A stretch of 64,000 bases of DNA from assembly GCF_009497655.1 (NCBI RefSeq), contig NZ_CP023318.1, positions 62,001-126,000 on the forward strand, in the 5' to 3' direction. Of this stretch, positions 31,698 through 39,773 are shown in pieces. Numbering within the stretch: the stretch's first letter is position 1; every line of letters begins with the position of its first letter. Below the pieces are notes generated by a model. It was not told the origin of the DNA. It saw only the letters and a list, made by a program, of their open reading frames with translations, and ran no database searches. Made by a program: the position numbers and the translations under genes. Origin of the DNA: Priestia megaterium (lineage in GTDB: Bacteria; Bacillota; Bacilli; Bacillales; Bacillaceae_H).

Positions 31698-32882
31698 ATG
31701 AAAATTTCACGTTTTAATAAAGATTGCGGGAACTCTGTTGATATGAACATTATGGATGGGTATCTATTTGATTTCCCAACGAATGTAGTTGAACTTCAAA
31801 AAGAAGCTGCAGATTCTTTTTTTACAGATGCTGTTACGGCTCCAGAAGAATTTAAGAAGCGTATTTTACTTTCTACAACCATTAAGGGTGAAGAGAAAGA
31901 GCGTTATTTCTTAGTAGGTGACATTGCCGCAAGTCAATTGCTTGCTAACAATCACATTAATAAATTACATAATAAAATTACAAGTCATATTCCATACATC
32001 ACCTTTTTAGCTGCAATTGCGTACTACCATGCTTTACATGCGAAAGATAAAAAGGACAACACAATTGAAATTGACTATTTTTCTACGATGTTACCAATCT
32101 GGCTCCTTAAGAAAGAGAGCACATTTGGGGCGGCTCAAAAAGCTATGGCTAATCGCTTCTTAGGCGACCATACGTTTACCGTGCACACGCCTGGTTTTGA
32201 AAATACGTTAAAGGTAGTAGTAGAAGAAAGTGCGTGCTTGAAAGAGGGAGAAAGCGCACGTTTTGCGTTAAAAAAAGACTTAACCCTTGAAAATCGTGAA
32301 GATGCAAATGAGTATGCAGAATGTGAAACAGTGATGGTAGACATTGGTGGCGGATCTATTGATGTCGTTATTCTACCGGAAGGGCTGAAAGCTGCGAATA
32401 GCCGTGAATCGTTCCAGAGCATTGAAGGCATTCCGTATTTAGCCCATATTGATAAATTGCGCAAAGAGAAGTTCTTAGAATTATTTACAGACTTACGTGC
32501 CTTTGATCAATTTATTCTTGATAACTACAGCAAGCAAAAGTTTGTATTGAAAAACGAGAATACAGGTGAATCTATTGATTTAACAAGCATAATCAAATCT
32601 TCACTACGAGACTATGTGGAAATCTTATTGGCTAAATTAAATGATGTCGCACCACCACCAGCAAATAAACTGCGTAAGTATGTATACTGCGGTGGGGTAG
32701 CTCCTACTTTAGAAGTCCCTATCATGAATAGTATGCGTGAAAAAATTGGAGAAGAACGTACAGAGAAGTATCATAAGGTTCCACAAGATAGCCGCCATTT
32801 AAATTTATTTGGCTTAGAGATTCGTAGTATTGGTTACGTTCAAAAGAAGCAAGCAGCAGAGAAGAAAGCCGTTAAATCCTAA
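31698..32882 (+). CDS. ParM-like actin-fold segregation ATPase
   Basis: The ATG at 31698 with ATGAGGTGTTTAAGA is preferred to the ATG at 31683 that overlaps the site. The 394-residue protein has the actin/ParM nucleotide motifs: phosphate-1 NKDCGNSVDM at the N-terminus, phosphate-2 MVDIGGGSIDVVIL near 216, and adenosine motif YVYCGGVAPTL near 330. Such proteins polymerise into filaments that push plasmid copies apart. It is followed after 17 bases by a ribbon-helix-helix adaptor gene, the normal type II partition layout. Confidence 0.9.
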   Translation: MKISRFNKDCGNSVDMNIMDGYLFDFPTNVVELQKEAADSFFTDAVTAPEEFKKRILLSTTIKGEEKERYFLVGDIAASQLLANNHINKLHNKITSHIPYITFLAAIAYYHALHAKDKKDNTIEIDYFSTMLPIWLLKKESTFGAAQKAMANRFLGDHTFTVHTPGFENTLKVVVEESACLKEGESARFALKKDLTLENREDANEYAECETVMVDIGGGSIDVVILPEGLKAANSRESFQSIEGIPYLAHIDKLRKEKFLELFTDLRAFDQFILDNYSKQKFVLKNENTGESIDLTSIIKSSLRDYVEILLAKLNDVAPPPANKLRKYVYCGGVAPTLEVPIMNSMREKIGEERTEKYHKVPQDSRHLNLFGLEIRSIGYVQKKQAAEKKAVKS

Positions 32883-32899
32883 CAACGTAGGTGATAGGA

Positions 32900-33277
32900 A
32901 TGTCAGAGCGTCAAAATGCGTTTACGATTAAGACAAATCGATTGAGTGATGAAGTTTATAATCAACTAGCTACATATGCTAAATCGCGTAAGTTAGGGGA
33001 TTATATTTCATCTTTAATTCTTCGTGATCTAGAAGATTCATCTACTGAAAGCAAAGCAATGGAAGACACAAAAACCTACGAAATGCTTGAACATATTAAG
33101 AGTGAATTAGCTGATTTAAAAACATTAGCAAAAACAACAGGTTTTGTAGGAAACGATTCCTTCAAAGAAGAAGAGCCTTCAGAGGTTCCCCAACTCAAAG
33201 AAGGAAAGATTGCAGATTTAGCAAATATATCTGGCTCATTAGACGATGACGACTTAGAAGAATATAACGATTTTTAA
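32900..33277 (+). CDS. ParR-like ribbon-helix-helix adaptor
   Basis: The ATG at 32900 follows GTAGGTGATAGGA. The 125-residue protein opens with a ribbon-helix-helix pattern (AFTIKTNRLSDEVYNQLATYAKSRKLGDYISSLIL), then a helical stretch and an acidic C-terminus ending LDDDDLEEYNDF, the part expected to contact the filament. It would bind parC and couple plasmid DNA to ParM and repress the operon. Confidence 0.82.
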   Translation: MSERQNAFTIKTNRLSDEVYNQLATYAKSRKLGDYISSLILRDLEDSSTESKAMEDTKTYEMLEHIKSELADLKTLAKTTGFVGNDSFKEEEPSEVPQLKEGKIADLANISGSLDDDDLEEYNDF

Positions 33278-33282
33278 ACAGG

Positions 33283-33325
33283 AAACCACTAGAATTGAAC
33301 TGCACCCCAATTCTAGTGGTTTTTC
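33283..33325. terminator. Terminator of the parMR operon
   Basis: AAACCACTAGAATT and AATTCTAGTGGTTTTT arms with T residues. Confidence 0.85.
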
Positions 33326-33420
33326 TATAAAGTAAAATTGACTGTATTTAGATATACTTTATTGAATTAATGTACCCTTTAGTCCAATAAAATATTTGAT
33401 CTAGTTGAACAATTAAATTT

Positions 33421-33846
33421 TCATCTATCAATTTGTGTTGAAATTTGCCAAGTAATACCGAATTTGTCTGTTAATTGGCCATATGATGGACTCCAAAAAG
33501 TTTCTTGAAGTGGCATTTCTATTTGCCCACCTTCTTGTAGTTTTTGGAATACTTCTTTTGATTTTTCTACGCTGTCTATAGTAATAGCTACCGTCACTTG
33601 TGATCCAATTTGGTATGGTTGACCTGGGAATGTATCAGAAAGCATTAAATCCGTATTACCAACTTTTAAATGTGCATTCATTACACGATCTACTGCTTCT
33701 ATAGGAGTGGGGAATTCTGGATTGCTGGGCATTTCTCCGAAAGTTTGAACACCAATAACTTTTGCATCCAGTGCCTTCTCGTAAAATTTGACAGCTTCTT
33801 GCCCATTACCGTTCATAATTAAATAAGGATAAATTCCTAAAACCAT
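33421..33846 (-). CDS. PhnB-like VOC family protein
   Basis: The start at 33846 follows AGAGGTGTTTTTC. The 141-residue product has the PhnB/glyoxalase-like pattern: YPYLIMNGNGQEAVKFYEKAL, FGEMPSN, VMNAHLKVGNTDLMLSDTFPG and GSQVTVAITIDSVEKSKEVFQKL, ending WSPSYGQLTDKFGITWQI. Members are commonly annotated as 3-demethylubiquinone methyltransferase-like but the true substrate is unknown. Confidence 0.88.
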   Translation of the reverse strand: MVLGIYPYLIMNGNGQEAVKFYEKALDAKVIGVQTFGEMPSNPEFPTPIEAVDRVMNAHLKVGNTDLMLSDTFPGQPYQIGSQVTVAITIDSVEKSKEVFQKLQEGGQIEMPLQETFWSPSYGQLTDKFGITWQISTQIDR

Positions 33847-34264
33847 GAAAAACACCTCTTTTAAAATTTTATTTAGATTTCAATAAATTATAGCTAATCA
33901 AGTTGAAGAACGTAAGTTCGATTTGGTCATAACACTTACTACGTATTTATACAACAAATTTATTATGTTATCCTGCACGGTTAGTTTGAGAAGAAAAAAT
34001 TGTTTTAGAAAGATATGTAATAAAGGGTTTAATAAAAAGCGACCATGAACGTTGCTTTCTATTAACGTTCATGGGTAAGCCAGGGTTAACGCTGTACCTT
34101 GTTTATCATGAATACCATAGCAACCTTTGAGATTATATCAATCCAAAATAACTTTTAGTGTGATAATCATGAAAACAGGTTAGTTTTCTTTTCAACATTT
34201 GCAAACACATCCTTCTATCTTATAAAATAAGAGTAAGAAATAAGAAAGATAGGAAGAGAAATTC
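33847..34264. other. Intergenic stretch, about 420 bases
   Basis: Contains an inverted repeat at 34043-34074 (CCATGAACGTT/AACGTTCATGG); otherwise nothing recognised. Confidence 0.5.
34043..34074. repeat. 11-bp perfect inverted repeat
   Basis: CCATGAACGTT and AACGTTCATGG around a 10-nt centre; no T run, so not a clear terminator. Confidence 0.5.
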
Positions 34265-35131
34265 ATGTCCACAAAATTAGTAAATTTACGAATTGATTTT
34301 GCTTTTAAACAATTATTTGGTACAAAAGGCAGCGAGGATATCTTAGCAGGCTTTTTAAACGCTGTTTTAGAAAAGTCTCTAGAAGCACCTATTACATCTC
34401 TTCAATTGGAAGACCCACATCTTCACAAGGCTTACGAAGATGACAAGTTATCTATTCTAGATTTATTAGCTACATTGAACAACGGAACACAAGTGAATAT
34501 AGAAATCCAACTTCGTAATACGCATGATATGGTTAAACGCTCTTTATATTATTGGAGTAAATTATATACGTCCCAAATGCAAGAGGGGATGCCTTACCGC
34601 GCCTTACGAAAAACCATCACCATTAATTTGTTGGATTTTATTTTATTCTCTTCAGATGAAGAATTTCAAACGACAGGGCAGCTGTGGGACACAACAAAGC
34701 AACGTGTTTTAAGTGATGATATTGAAATTCATTTTGTGGAAATTCCAAAGCTTGTGAAACAATGGAGGCAAGAAAAGGTTAACCCGTGGGAAAATGCATT
34801 CGTTCGTTGGATATTATTGTTACCAGCTCATGAAGATGAACATTTAACTCAAACGTTGGAGGAGATTGCGATGAATCAAGATCCAATTTTACAAAAAGCG
34901 ATGGATAAATGGGAAAATATGAGTCACGATTCTTCTTTCCGAAGCGCATACGAAGCGCGTGAAAAACTATTACTTGATGAGCAAGCTAAATTAGCACATG
35001 CCCGTGAAGAAGGATTAGAAGAAGGGAAAATTCGATTGATTCGCAGCATGCATGAGAATGGTATGCCTTTAGACGACATTGCAAAGTTTACTGGGTTAAA
35101 TATAGAAGAAATAAAAAGAGTAATCCGATAA
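34265..35131 (+). CDS. Rpn family PD-(D/E)XK nuclease (transposase_31-like)
   Basis: A 288-residue protein behind GATAGGAAGAGAAATTC. The N-terminal DFAFKQLFGTKGSEDILAGFLNAVL is the family hallmark; LSILDLLATLNNGTQVNIEIQL supplies the D...ExQ catalytic motif near 65-80. A flexible acidic middle and a C-terminal EGKIRLIRSMHENGMPLDDIAKFTGLNIEEI complete it. Rpn proteins are DNA nucleases that promote recombination; some act in anti-phage defence. A truncated paralogue lies at 29924. Confidence 0.9.
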   Translation: MSTKLVNLRIDFAFKQLFGTKGSEDILAGFLNAVLEKSLEAPITSLQLEDPHLHKAYEDDKLSILDLLATLNNGTQVNIEIQLRNTHDMVKRSLYYWSKLYTSQMQEGMPYRALRKTITINLLDFILFSSDEEFQTTGQLWDTTKQRVLSDDIEIHFVEIPKLVKQWRQEKVNPWENAFVRWILLLPAHEDEHLTQTLEEIAMNQDPILQKAMDKWENMSHDSSFRSAYEAREKLLLDEQAKLAHAREEGLEEGKIRLIRSMHENGMPLDDIAKFTGLNIEEIKRVIR

Positions 35132-35144
35132 CATAGAGGATGAC

Positions 35145-35178
35145 AAAAGCTTTGCGAAAGATTTCGTAAAGCTTTTTT
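35145..35178 (+). terminator. Terminator of the Rpn gene
   Basis: AAAAGCTTTGCGAAA and TTTCGTAAAGCTTTT arms followed by T residues (one G-T pair). Confidence 0.8.
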
Positions 35179-35356
35179 ATTTTACAATTATTTAATTTTT
35201 TTTGGAGTTATTATGCACAATAGGAAAACGAATAAAACAGCTATTTTTTAAAGTGAAACTTATAATCTATAATTAATTATGAATGGTTTCTAGAACTAAG
35301 GTGCTCCTCTAAAATATAAGGGAACCTCTTTTTGTAAATAGGAAGAAAAAAGTTGA

Positions 35357-35384
35357 CCTCCTAATAAATCATATTATGTTAATT
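35357..35384 (+). repeat. Candidate dif-like (pdif) site H
   Basis: Arm CCTCCTAATAA, spacer ATCATA, arm TTATGTTAATT, followed by AGAGGTGT, which recurs after site I. It is left of the LysE-type gene. Confidence 0.65.
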
Positions 35385-35441
35385 AGAGGTGTGTAGAGCA
35401 CACACTTTATATCCTCTACTAATAGTTGAAATTAGAACTAT

Positions 35442-36065
35442 TTATGTACGAGCTTTTTCCAGAGCGAGTTTTATACCAAATCCTATTAATATAGTACCTG
35501 TTATTCCCTCAATAACCTTTTGTGTCTTAGGCTTCTTCATAAACGCACTAATCTGGTTAAGTAAATAGATATAAAATAAATACCACACGACAGTTAATAC
35601 AATATAAGTTATCCCAAGTATAAGAAATGGCATAAAAGTATGTCTTTCAGGATTCACAAACTGTGGTAGAAAGGTTAAGAAAAAAACAGCTATTTTTGGA
35701 TTTAGTAGATTGGTAAGGAAACCTTGTTTAAAAGAAGACTTATTCTTATACTTACTTTCGACAACCGTTTCAGTTGTTTCTTGATTTCTTAATGTCCATA
35801 ATGACTTGATACCTAAATAAATTAAGTACACCGCACCAATATATTTAAAGATAGAAAATAACAGAGCTGATTTCGCAATAATTGCCGAAAGTCCTGCAAT
35901 AGCAGTTAGTGTGTGAATAGATAGCGCACAACAAATCCCAAGCATTGTCTTAAACCCTCCCTGTTTGCCACCAGTAAGAGTGTTTTTTGTCATGATAGCA
36001 GTATCTGGACCAGGTAAAATAATTAGAAATATGCATGTAATCACGAACAAATAAAAGTTTTCCAT
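35442..36065 (-). CDS. LysE/RhtB-family amino-acid exporter
   Basis: A 207-residue membrane protein behind GAGGGGCGATAATAAG, with six helices. The family motif LPGPDTAIMTKNTLTGGKQGGFKTMLGICCA is present near 17-47 (cut here into LPGPDTAIMTKN and GGKQGGFKTMLGI), as is TNLLNPKIAVFFLTFLPQFV. It exports amino acids or related small molecules. It is the only gene between dif-like sites H and I. Confidence 0.9.
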   Translation of the reverse strand: MENFYLFVITCIFLIILPGPDTAIMTKNTLTGGKQGGFKTMLGICCALSIHTLTAIAGLSAIIAKSALLFSIFKYIGAVYLIYLGIKSLWTLRNQETTETVVESKYKNKSSFKQGFLTNLLNPKIAVFFLTFLPQFVNPERHTFMPFLILGITYIVLTVVWYLFYIYLLNQISAFMKKPKTQKVIEGITGTILIGFGIKLALEKART

Positions 36066-36202
36066 CTTATTATCGCCCCTCGATTAAAATAGTTCTGTAT
36101 CTACAATTCTTACATTGTATTATAGGTTAATCATTTTATTAATTGAAGATAAATCCTATAATACTTCTTCTTTGTTTTTTTAAAACTAATGGATTCTTTT
36201 TT

Positions 36203-36230
36203 ATGAATTCAAAAAAATATTATGTTAACT
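36203..36230 (+). repeat. Candidate dif-like (pdif) site I
   Basis: Arm ATGAATTCAAA (poor), spacer AAAATA, arm TTATGTTAACT (perfect), followed by AAAGGTGT as after site H. The repeat with site H brackets the LysE gene. Confidence 0.45.
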
Positions 36231-36314
36231 AAAGGTGTATATCGTATATAGCTTAAAAACAGAAAAAAACTACTGACTTATCAGCGATCAATAGTTTTTC
36301 CTGTGAGTGCTCAA

Positions 36315-37166
36315 TTAAATTTTATGAAAAATATTAAATTTATCCCATAGTTGTTCAAGGGACTCTAGTTTATCTTGGAAATTTTCTTCTTTTTCTTTTC
36401 CTACAGATATAATTAGTGCATTTATGAGACTAAGTGGAGCTACGAATGAATCAATAAAAGTCGGCATTTGACTAGATGCTGTTAATGGGATATCTGCATA
36501 AGGTATTAGAGGCGATAATAGATTATCTGTTATTGCAACAGTTGTTGCTTCTTTTTCTTTTGCATACGAAAAAACTTTTATTGTACTTTCCGTATATCTT
36601 GCAAAACTGATTCCAATTACTACATCATCTTCATTTAAATCATATATACGTTCTGATACATTCTCAATTGAATGAATAAGCTCGACTTGTTCTAAAAGAA
36701 ATTGCAAATAGTACTGTAAAAATACACCTAAAGCTGTAGCACTTCTATTTGCCACAATATATACCCTTTTAGCTTTAAGTAGGCTCTCTACCGCATTTTT
36801 AAAAACCTCAATATCTAGTCCATCTAAAGTGGATCTAATGTTTGAAATATCGTCTAAAAAGATATCGTATACGCTTTGATCCTGATCTTTATATACTTCT
36901 TTGGATATTTTTAACCTCTCAGTTGTTGTCAACTGTCGTTGGGCAGAACTTTGCATATATTGTTGAAGTTCTGGATAACCGGAACATCCTAAAAAAGTAG
37001 CAAAACGTACAACAGTCGCAGGACTAACCCCTGTAATCTTGGCTAACTTATCCCCCGTTAAAAAAGGAACTGTATTAGGATTTTCTAAAATGTATTTAGC
37101 TATCCTCAAATTTGATTTACTCATAGTAGGCATCTGTTCTGCAATATGTTTATAAACATTCTTCAT
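36315..37166 (-). CDS. MurR/RpiR-family transcriptional regulator
   Basis: A 283-residue regulator behind AAGGAGATTATTAA. Residues 1-77 are the RpiR HTH (KLAKITGVSPATVVRFATFLGCSGYPELQQY). Residues about 125-260 are a SIS phosphosugar-type domain (AKRVYIVANRSATALGVFLQYYL, DDVVIGISFARYTESTIKVFSYAKEKEATTVAITD). The next gene in its direction set, an aminotransferase, has a 16-bp repeat operator, probably its target. The effector may be the aminotransferase substrate rather than a sugar. Confidence 0.9.
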   Translation of the reverse strand: MKNVYKHIAEQMPTMSKSNLRIAKYILENPNTVPFLTGDKLAKITGVSPATVVRFATFLGCSGYPELQQYMQSSAQRQLTTTERLKISKEVYKDQDQSVYDIFLDDISNIRSTLDGLDIEVFKNAVESLLKAKRVYIVANRSATALGVFLQYYLQFLLEQVELIHSIENVSERIYDLNEDDVVIGISFARYTESTIKVFSYAKEKEATTVAITDNLLSPLIPYADIPLTASSQMPTFIDSFVAPLSLINALIISVGKEKEENFQDKLESLEQLWDKFNIFHKI

Positions 37167-37384
37167 TTAATAATCTCCTTCATTCTAATCAAGTTATGTG
37201 TAATAAAAAATTATTTTCAATTATATATCCATCATTATAAACTAAAATGCCCTTCAAAAAATTGATCAGTTTTAGAATACCCCTCTAGTTTATACCTTTA
37301 AGATTTTGAAAATATCACCAATAACAATTAGTCTATTCTTTTCCGAAAACATTCACATATTACATTGAAGCATGTAATAAAAAT

Positions 37385-37429
37385 AAGAGCTATAACAAAT
37401 TATGCATGTGCATAGTCGTTATAGCTCTT
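37385..37429 (-). terminator. Terminator of the aminotransferase gene
   Basis: AAGAGCTATAAC and GTTATAGCTCTT perfect arms with a 21-nt loop. Confidence 0.65.
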
Positions 37430-37443
37430 AGTAAATTGATACT

Positions 37444-38820
37444 TTATTTAGTGATTACACGCTGAATTGCTTGGTCATGTGCTGCTACTGTACGCTGAAT
37501 ATCTTCTTTTGTATGAACAACAGACATAGAATAACGATTAAGAGGTTTTGTATAAACACCTAGTTTTAATAACTCATAATCAATTTTTTCGCGTAGTTTT
37601 GTATCTGCTTTATTCATATCGCGATAATTTTTGATATTACCTTCACCAAGAATAATATTAAAAATACTACCCATACCAACTGTTTGCATAGTCAACCCGT
37701 GGGATTTATATATTTCTTCTAATTGATCCCTTAACAATCGAGTATTTGCAAATAATTGGTCCATTGTACCTTTCTGCTCCAATACATTAATTGTAGCTAA
37801 ACCTGCCGCAAGTATAGTTGGATGACCATTGTATGTTCCACTATGGTATAGAGGATCTTGTTTATTCTTATTCTCTGCTCCAGCTGTTAAAATATCGCGC
37901 CCATCCCTGGCAGAACTAATCATCATAATTTCTTTTTTACCACCAATAGCTCCCACAGGAAAACCTCCGCCAAGTACTTTTCCTAAAGCAGTAATATCTG
38001 GTTTAACTCCATAGACTTTTTGTGCTCCACCAAGGGAAATTCTAAAACCTGTCTTTACTTCATCAAAAATCAACACAATATTAAGTTCCTCTGTAATCTT
38101 GCGGAGACCCGTCATAAAATCTTGATCAGCTGGAATAAATCCACCTTGGATAGGTTCTAAAATTACACCTGCCAATTCATGAGCATGAGCTTTTAAGATC
38201 TTTTCTGTTGCTTCTAGATCATTAAATGGAAGAATCACAGTATTTTCAAGATAATAGTCTGGCAGTCCTCTTGATTCTCCTACTGCTTTAGGGGTTGTTG
38301 CCTCCCCTGCTTGATCTATATCAGGATTCACACTGACTAAAACTTGATCATATCCTCCATGATAGTGACCTTCAAATTTCGCAATTTTTTCTTTACCTGT
38401 ATAGGCAACTGCTGTACGAATAGCTAAAAGTGTAGCTTCTAATCCAGAATTTGTATAGCGAACCATTTCAATACCAGGATACAATTCAACCAATTTTTCT
38501 GCCATCGTCGTTTCCATTTTATGTGGTGTACCGAAAATAGTTGTACCTGACTCCATCATTTGCTTCGTTACAGCCTCAAATACTTGCTGATGTCCATGAC
38601 CTAAGATGAGAGCACCATAACATAGGAGATAATCAATATATTCGTTTCCATCCACATCCAAAAGCTTACTTCCTTTCCCTTTCTCCATCATTAATGGATG
38701 AGGATTAAAGTATTTAATGTTTGCTGTAACTCCTCCTGGAATTACCTCGCATGCTTTGTTAAATAAACTCGCAGACTTTTTAGTCTTTTCAGAAAGTAAT
38801 GTTTCTTCTTGAATTTTCAT
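37444..38820 (-). CDS. Class III PLP aminotransferase (GSA aminotransferase-like)
   Basis: The start at 38820 follows CAGGGGGATTTTTTT. The 458-residue enzyme has the class III fold: YIDYLLCYGALILGHGHQQV, KFEGHYHGGYDQVLVS, EPIQGGFIPAD, LIFDEVKTGFR and the PLP lysine in DITALGKVLGGGFPVGA near 275. Relatives convert glutamate-1-semialdehyde or transaminate omega-amino acids; because heme synthesis genes are absent here a catabolic transaminase is more likely. It is likely controlled by the adjacent RpiR regulator, and the pair lies between dif-like sites I and J, next to the LysE exporter module. Confidence 0.88.
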   Translation of the reverse strand: MKIQEETLLSEKTKKSASLFNKACEVIPGGVTANIKYFNPHPLMMEKGKGSKLLDVDGNEYIDYLLCYGALILGHGHQQVFEAVTKQMMESGTTIFGTPHKMETTMAEKLVELYPGIEMVRYTNSGLEATLLAIRTAVAYTGKEKIAKFEGHYHGGYDQVLVSVNPDIDQAGEATTPKAVGESRGLPDYYLENTVILPFNDLEATEKILKAHAHELAGVILEPIQGGFIPADQDFMTGLRKITEELNIVLIFDEVKTGFRISLGGAQKVYGVKPDITALGKVLGGGFPVGAIGGKKEIMMISSARDGRDILTAGAENKNKQDPLYHSGTYNGHPTILAAGLATINVLEQKGTMDQLFANTRLLRDQLEEIYKSHGLTMQTVGMGSIFNIILGEGNIKNYRDMNKADTKLREKIDYELLKLGVYTKPLNRYSMSVVHTKEDIQRTVAAHDQAIQRVITK

Positions 38821-38847
38821 AAAAAAATCCCCCTGTACCATCAAAAA

Positions 38848-38896
38848 TTGAAATTATTATTTCACATATAATTATAACACGAAATAATAATTTCAA
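38848..38896 (-). promoter_or_regulatory. Twin operator of the RpiR/aminotransferase unit
   Basis: TTGAAATTATTATTTC and GAAATAATAATTTCAA are perfect 16-nt inverted arms 17 bases apart. Each arm is itself a near-palindrome of the GAAA...TTTC type bound by RpiR regulators. A TATAAT in the minus-strand reading (38871-38876) lies between the arms, so binding would block transcription. Confidence 0.7.
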
Positions 38897-38946
38897 TATA
38901 GGGAGAATTTCTTTATTTATAGAAAAAGAAATTAAATAACTGACCT

Positions 38947-38974
38947 TTTACCGATAACATCTGTTATGGTAACT
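38947..38974 (+). repeat. Candidate dif-like (pdif) site J
   Basis: Arm TTTACCGATAA, spacer CATCTG, arm TTATGGTAACT. The left arm is nearly the same as that of site B. Confidence 0.6.
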
Positions 38975-38990
38975 ACAAATGCATAGGAAG

Positions 38991-39023
38991 AACCAACCTG
39001 TGAGCTCTAGAGGTTGGTTTTTC
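38991..39023. terminator. Hairpin after site J
   Basis: AACCAACCT and AGGTTGGTT arms with TTTTC after the right arm. Confidence 0.55.
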
Positions 39024-39532
39024 TGTTCTTGTAAACGGAGTATAGTAGAATTACTTATGTGATACCTCACGGTGTCTTGGATAGTTTGCTCATAGCAAAG
39101 TACTTTCATTCAAAGAACGAGCCAATTCATAATATAGGCAGTCATTTATATAAGTTTTTTTTGCTTTGCTATACGCATAGAAATGTATCTATAGAGATGG
39201 GCAAGATTAGCTTAGATAGAAAATAGTAAGAGGATAACCTAAATAACTCCACCGATTAGGAAAAGCAGGTACTTAAGTGAATTTTTCATAGTTTATTTAT
39301 TTCTTTCTAAAAAACACCTTGGAGAAAAGATGTTTTTTCTCTTTTTATGCTCTTCAATTTACAAAGAAGAGCATTACTAAATAGAAGGTATTAGATAAAG
39401 CTACTTACTTTACTCTACCTTTAGTAAACAGTATAAATCTGTGTTTATAGGAAAAAATAAACGTAATATATTGTTTGTTGATGAATGGAAACGTATTTAC
39501 ATCACGTAATAAAGAAAAGGTAGGAAAAAATT

Positions 39533-39748
39533 ATGGTTCTTTCTGTTTTATTACTTGGAACTATAGGCGTAATTTCAGAGAAACATCTTTTTAAAGCAGG
39601 CAGTTCAAAGAAGGAGCGTTTAATTTTCTTGCTTTTCTTGTGCTTCTCCTTGATTCTATCCAGTTTAGATGTACTACACATACAGGTTCCTAATATTTTA
39701 AATGGCTTAACCACAGTCTTTCATTATCCAAATAAACTTTTACCTTAA
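39533..39748 (+). CDS. Small two-helix membrane protein, germination D-subunit-like
   Basis: A 71-residue protein with two hydrophobic helices (about 2-14 and 28-48) and a charged loop (KHLFKAGSSKKERLI). It is followed after 25 bases by a GerAB-type permease gene. Small two-helix proteins of this size are encoded in many Bacillus germinant receptor operons ('D subunits'), so this is likely one. The start codon ATG has a weak site (GGTAGGAAAAAATT). Confidence 0.65.
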   Translation: MVLSVLLLGTIGVISEKHLFKAGSSKKERLIFLLFLCFSLILSSLDVLHIQVPNILNGLTTVFHYPNKLLP

Positions 39749-39773
39749 AGATTCTTAGAAGGTGCAAACACAT

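Larger units (their letters stand above)
35132..35441. other. Intergenic stretch, about 310 bases
   Basis: Contains the Rpn terminator and dif-like site H; no gene. Confidence 0.6.
38821..39532. other. Intergenic stretch, about 710 bases
   Basis: Contains the RpiR operator, dif-like site J, the hairpin at 38991, and two further hairpins near 39309-39336 and 39347-39373 (ATGCTCTTC/GAAGAGCAT). No gene seen. Confidence 0.6.

Noticed and set aside
33955-33985. TTATGTTATCC as a dif-like arm near the PhnB-like gene
   Set aside because: The matching left arm is missing and the right arm deviates at the end.
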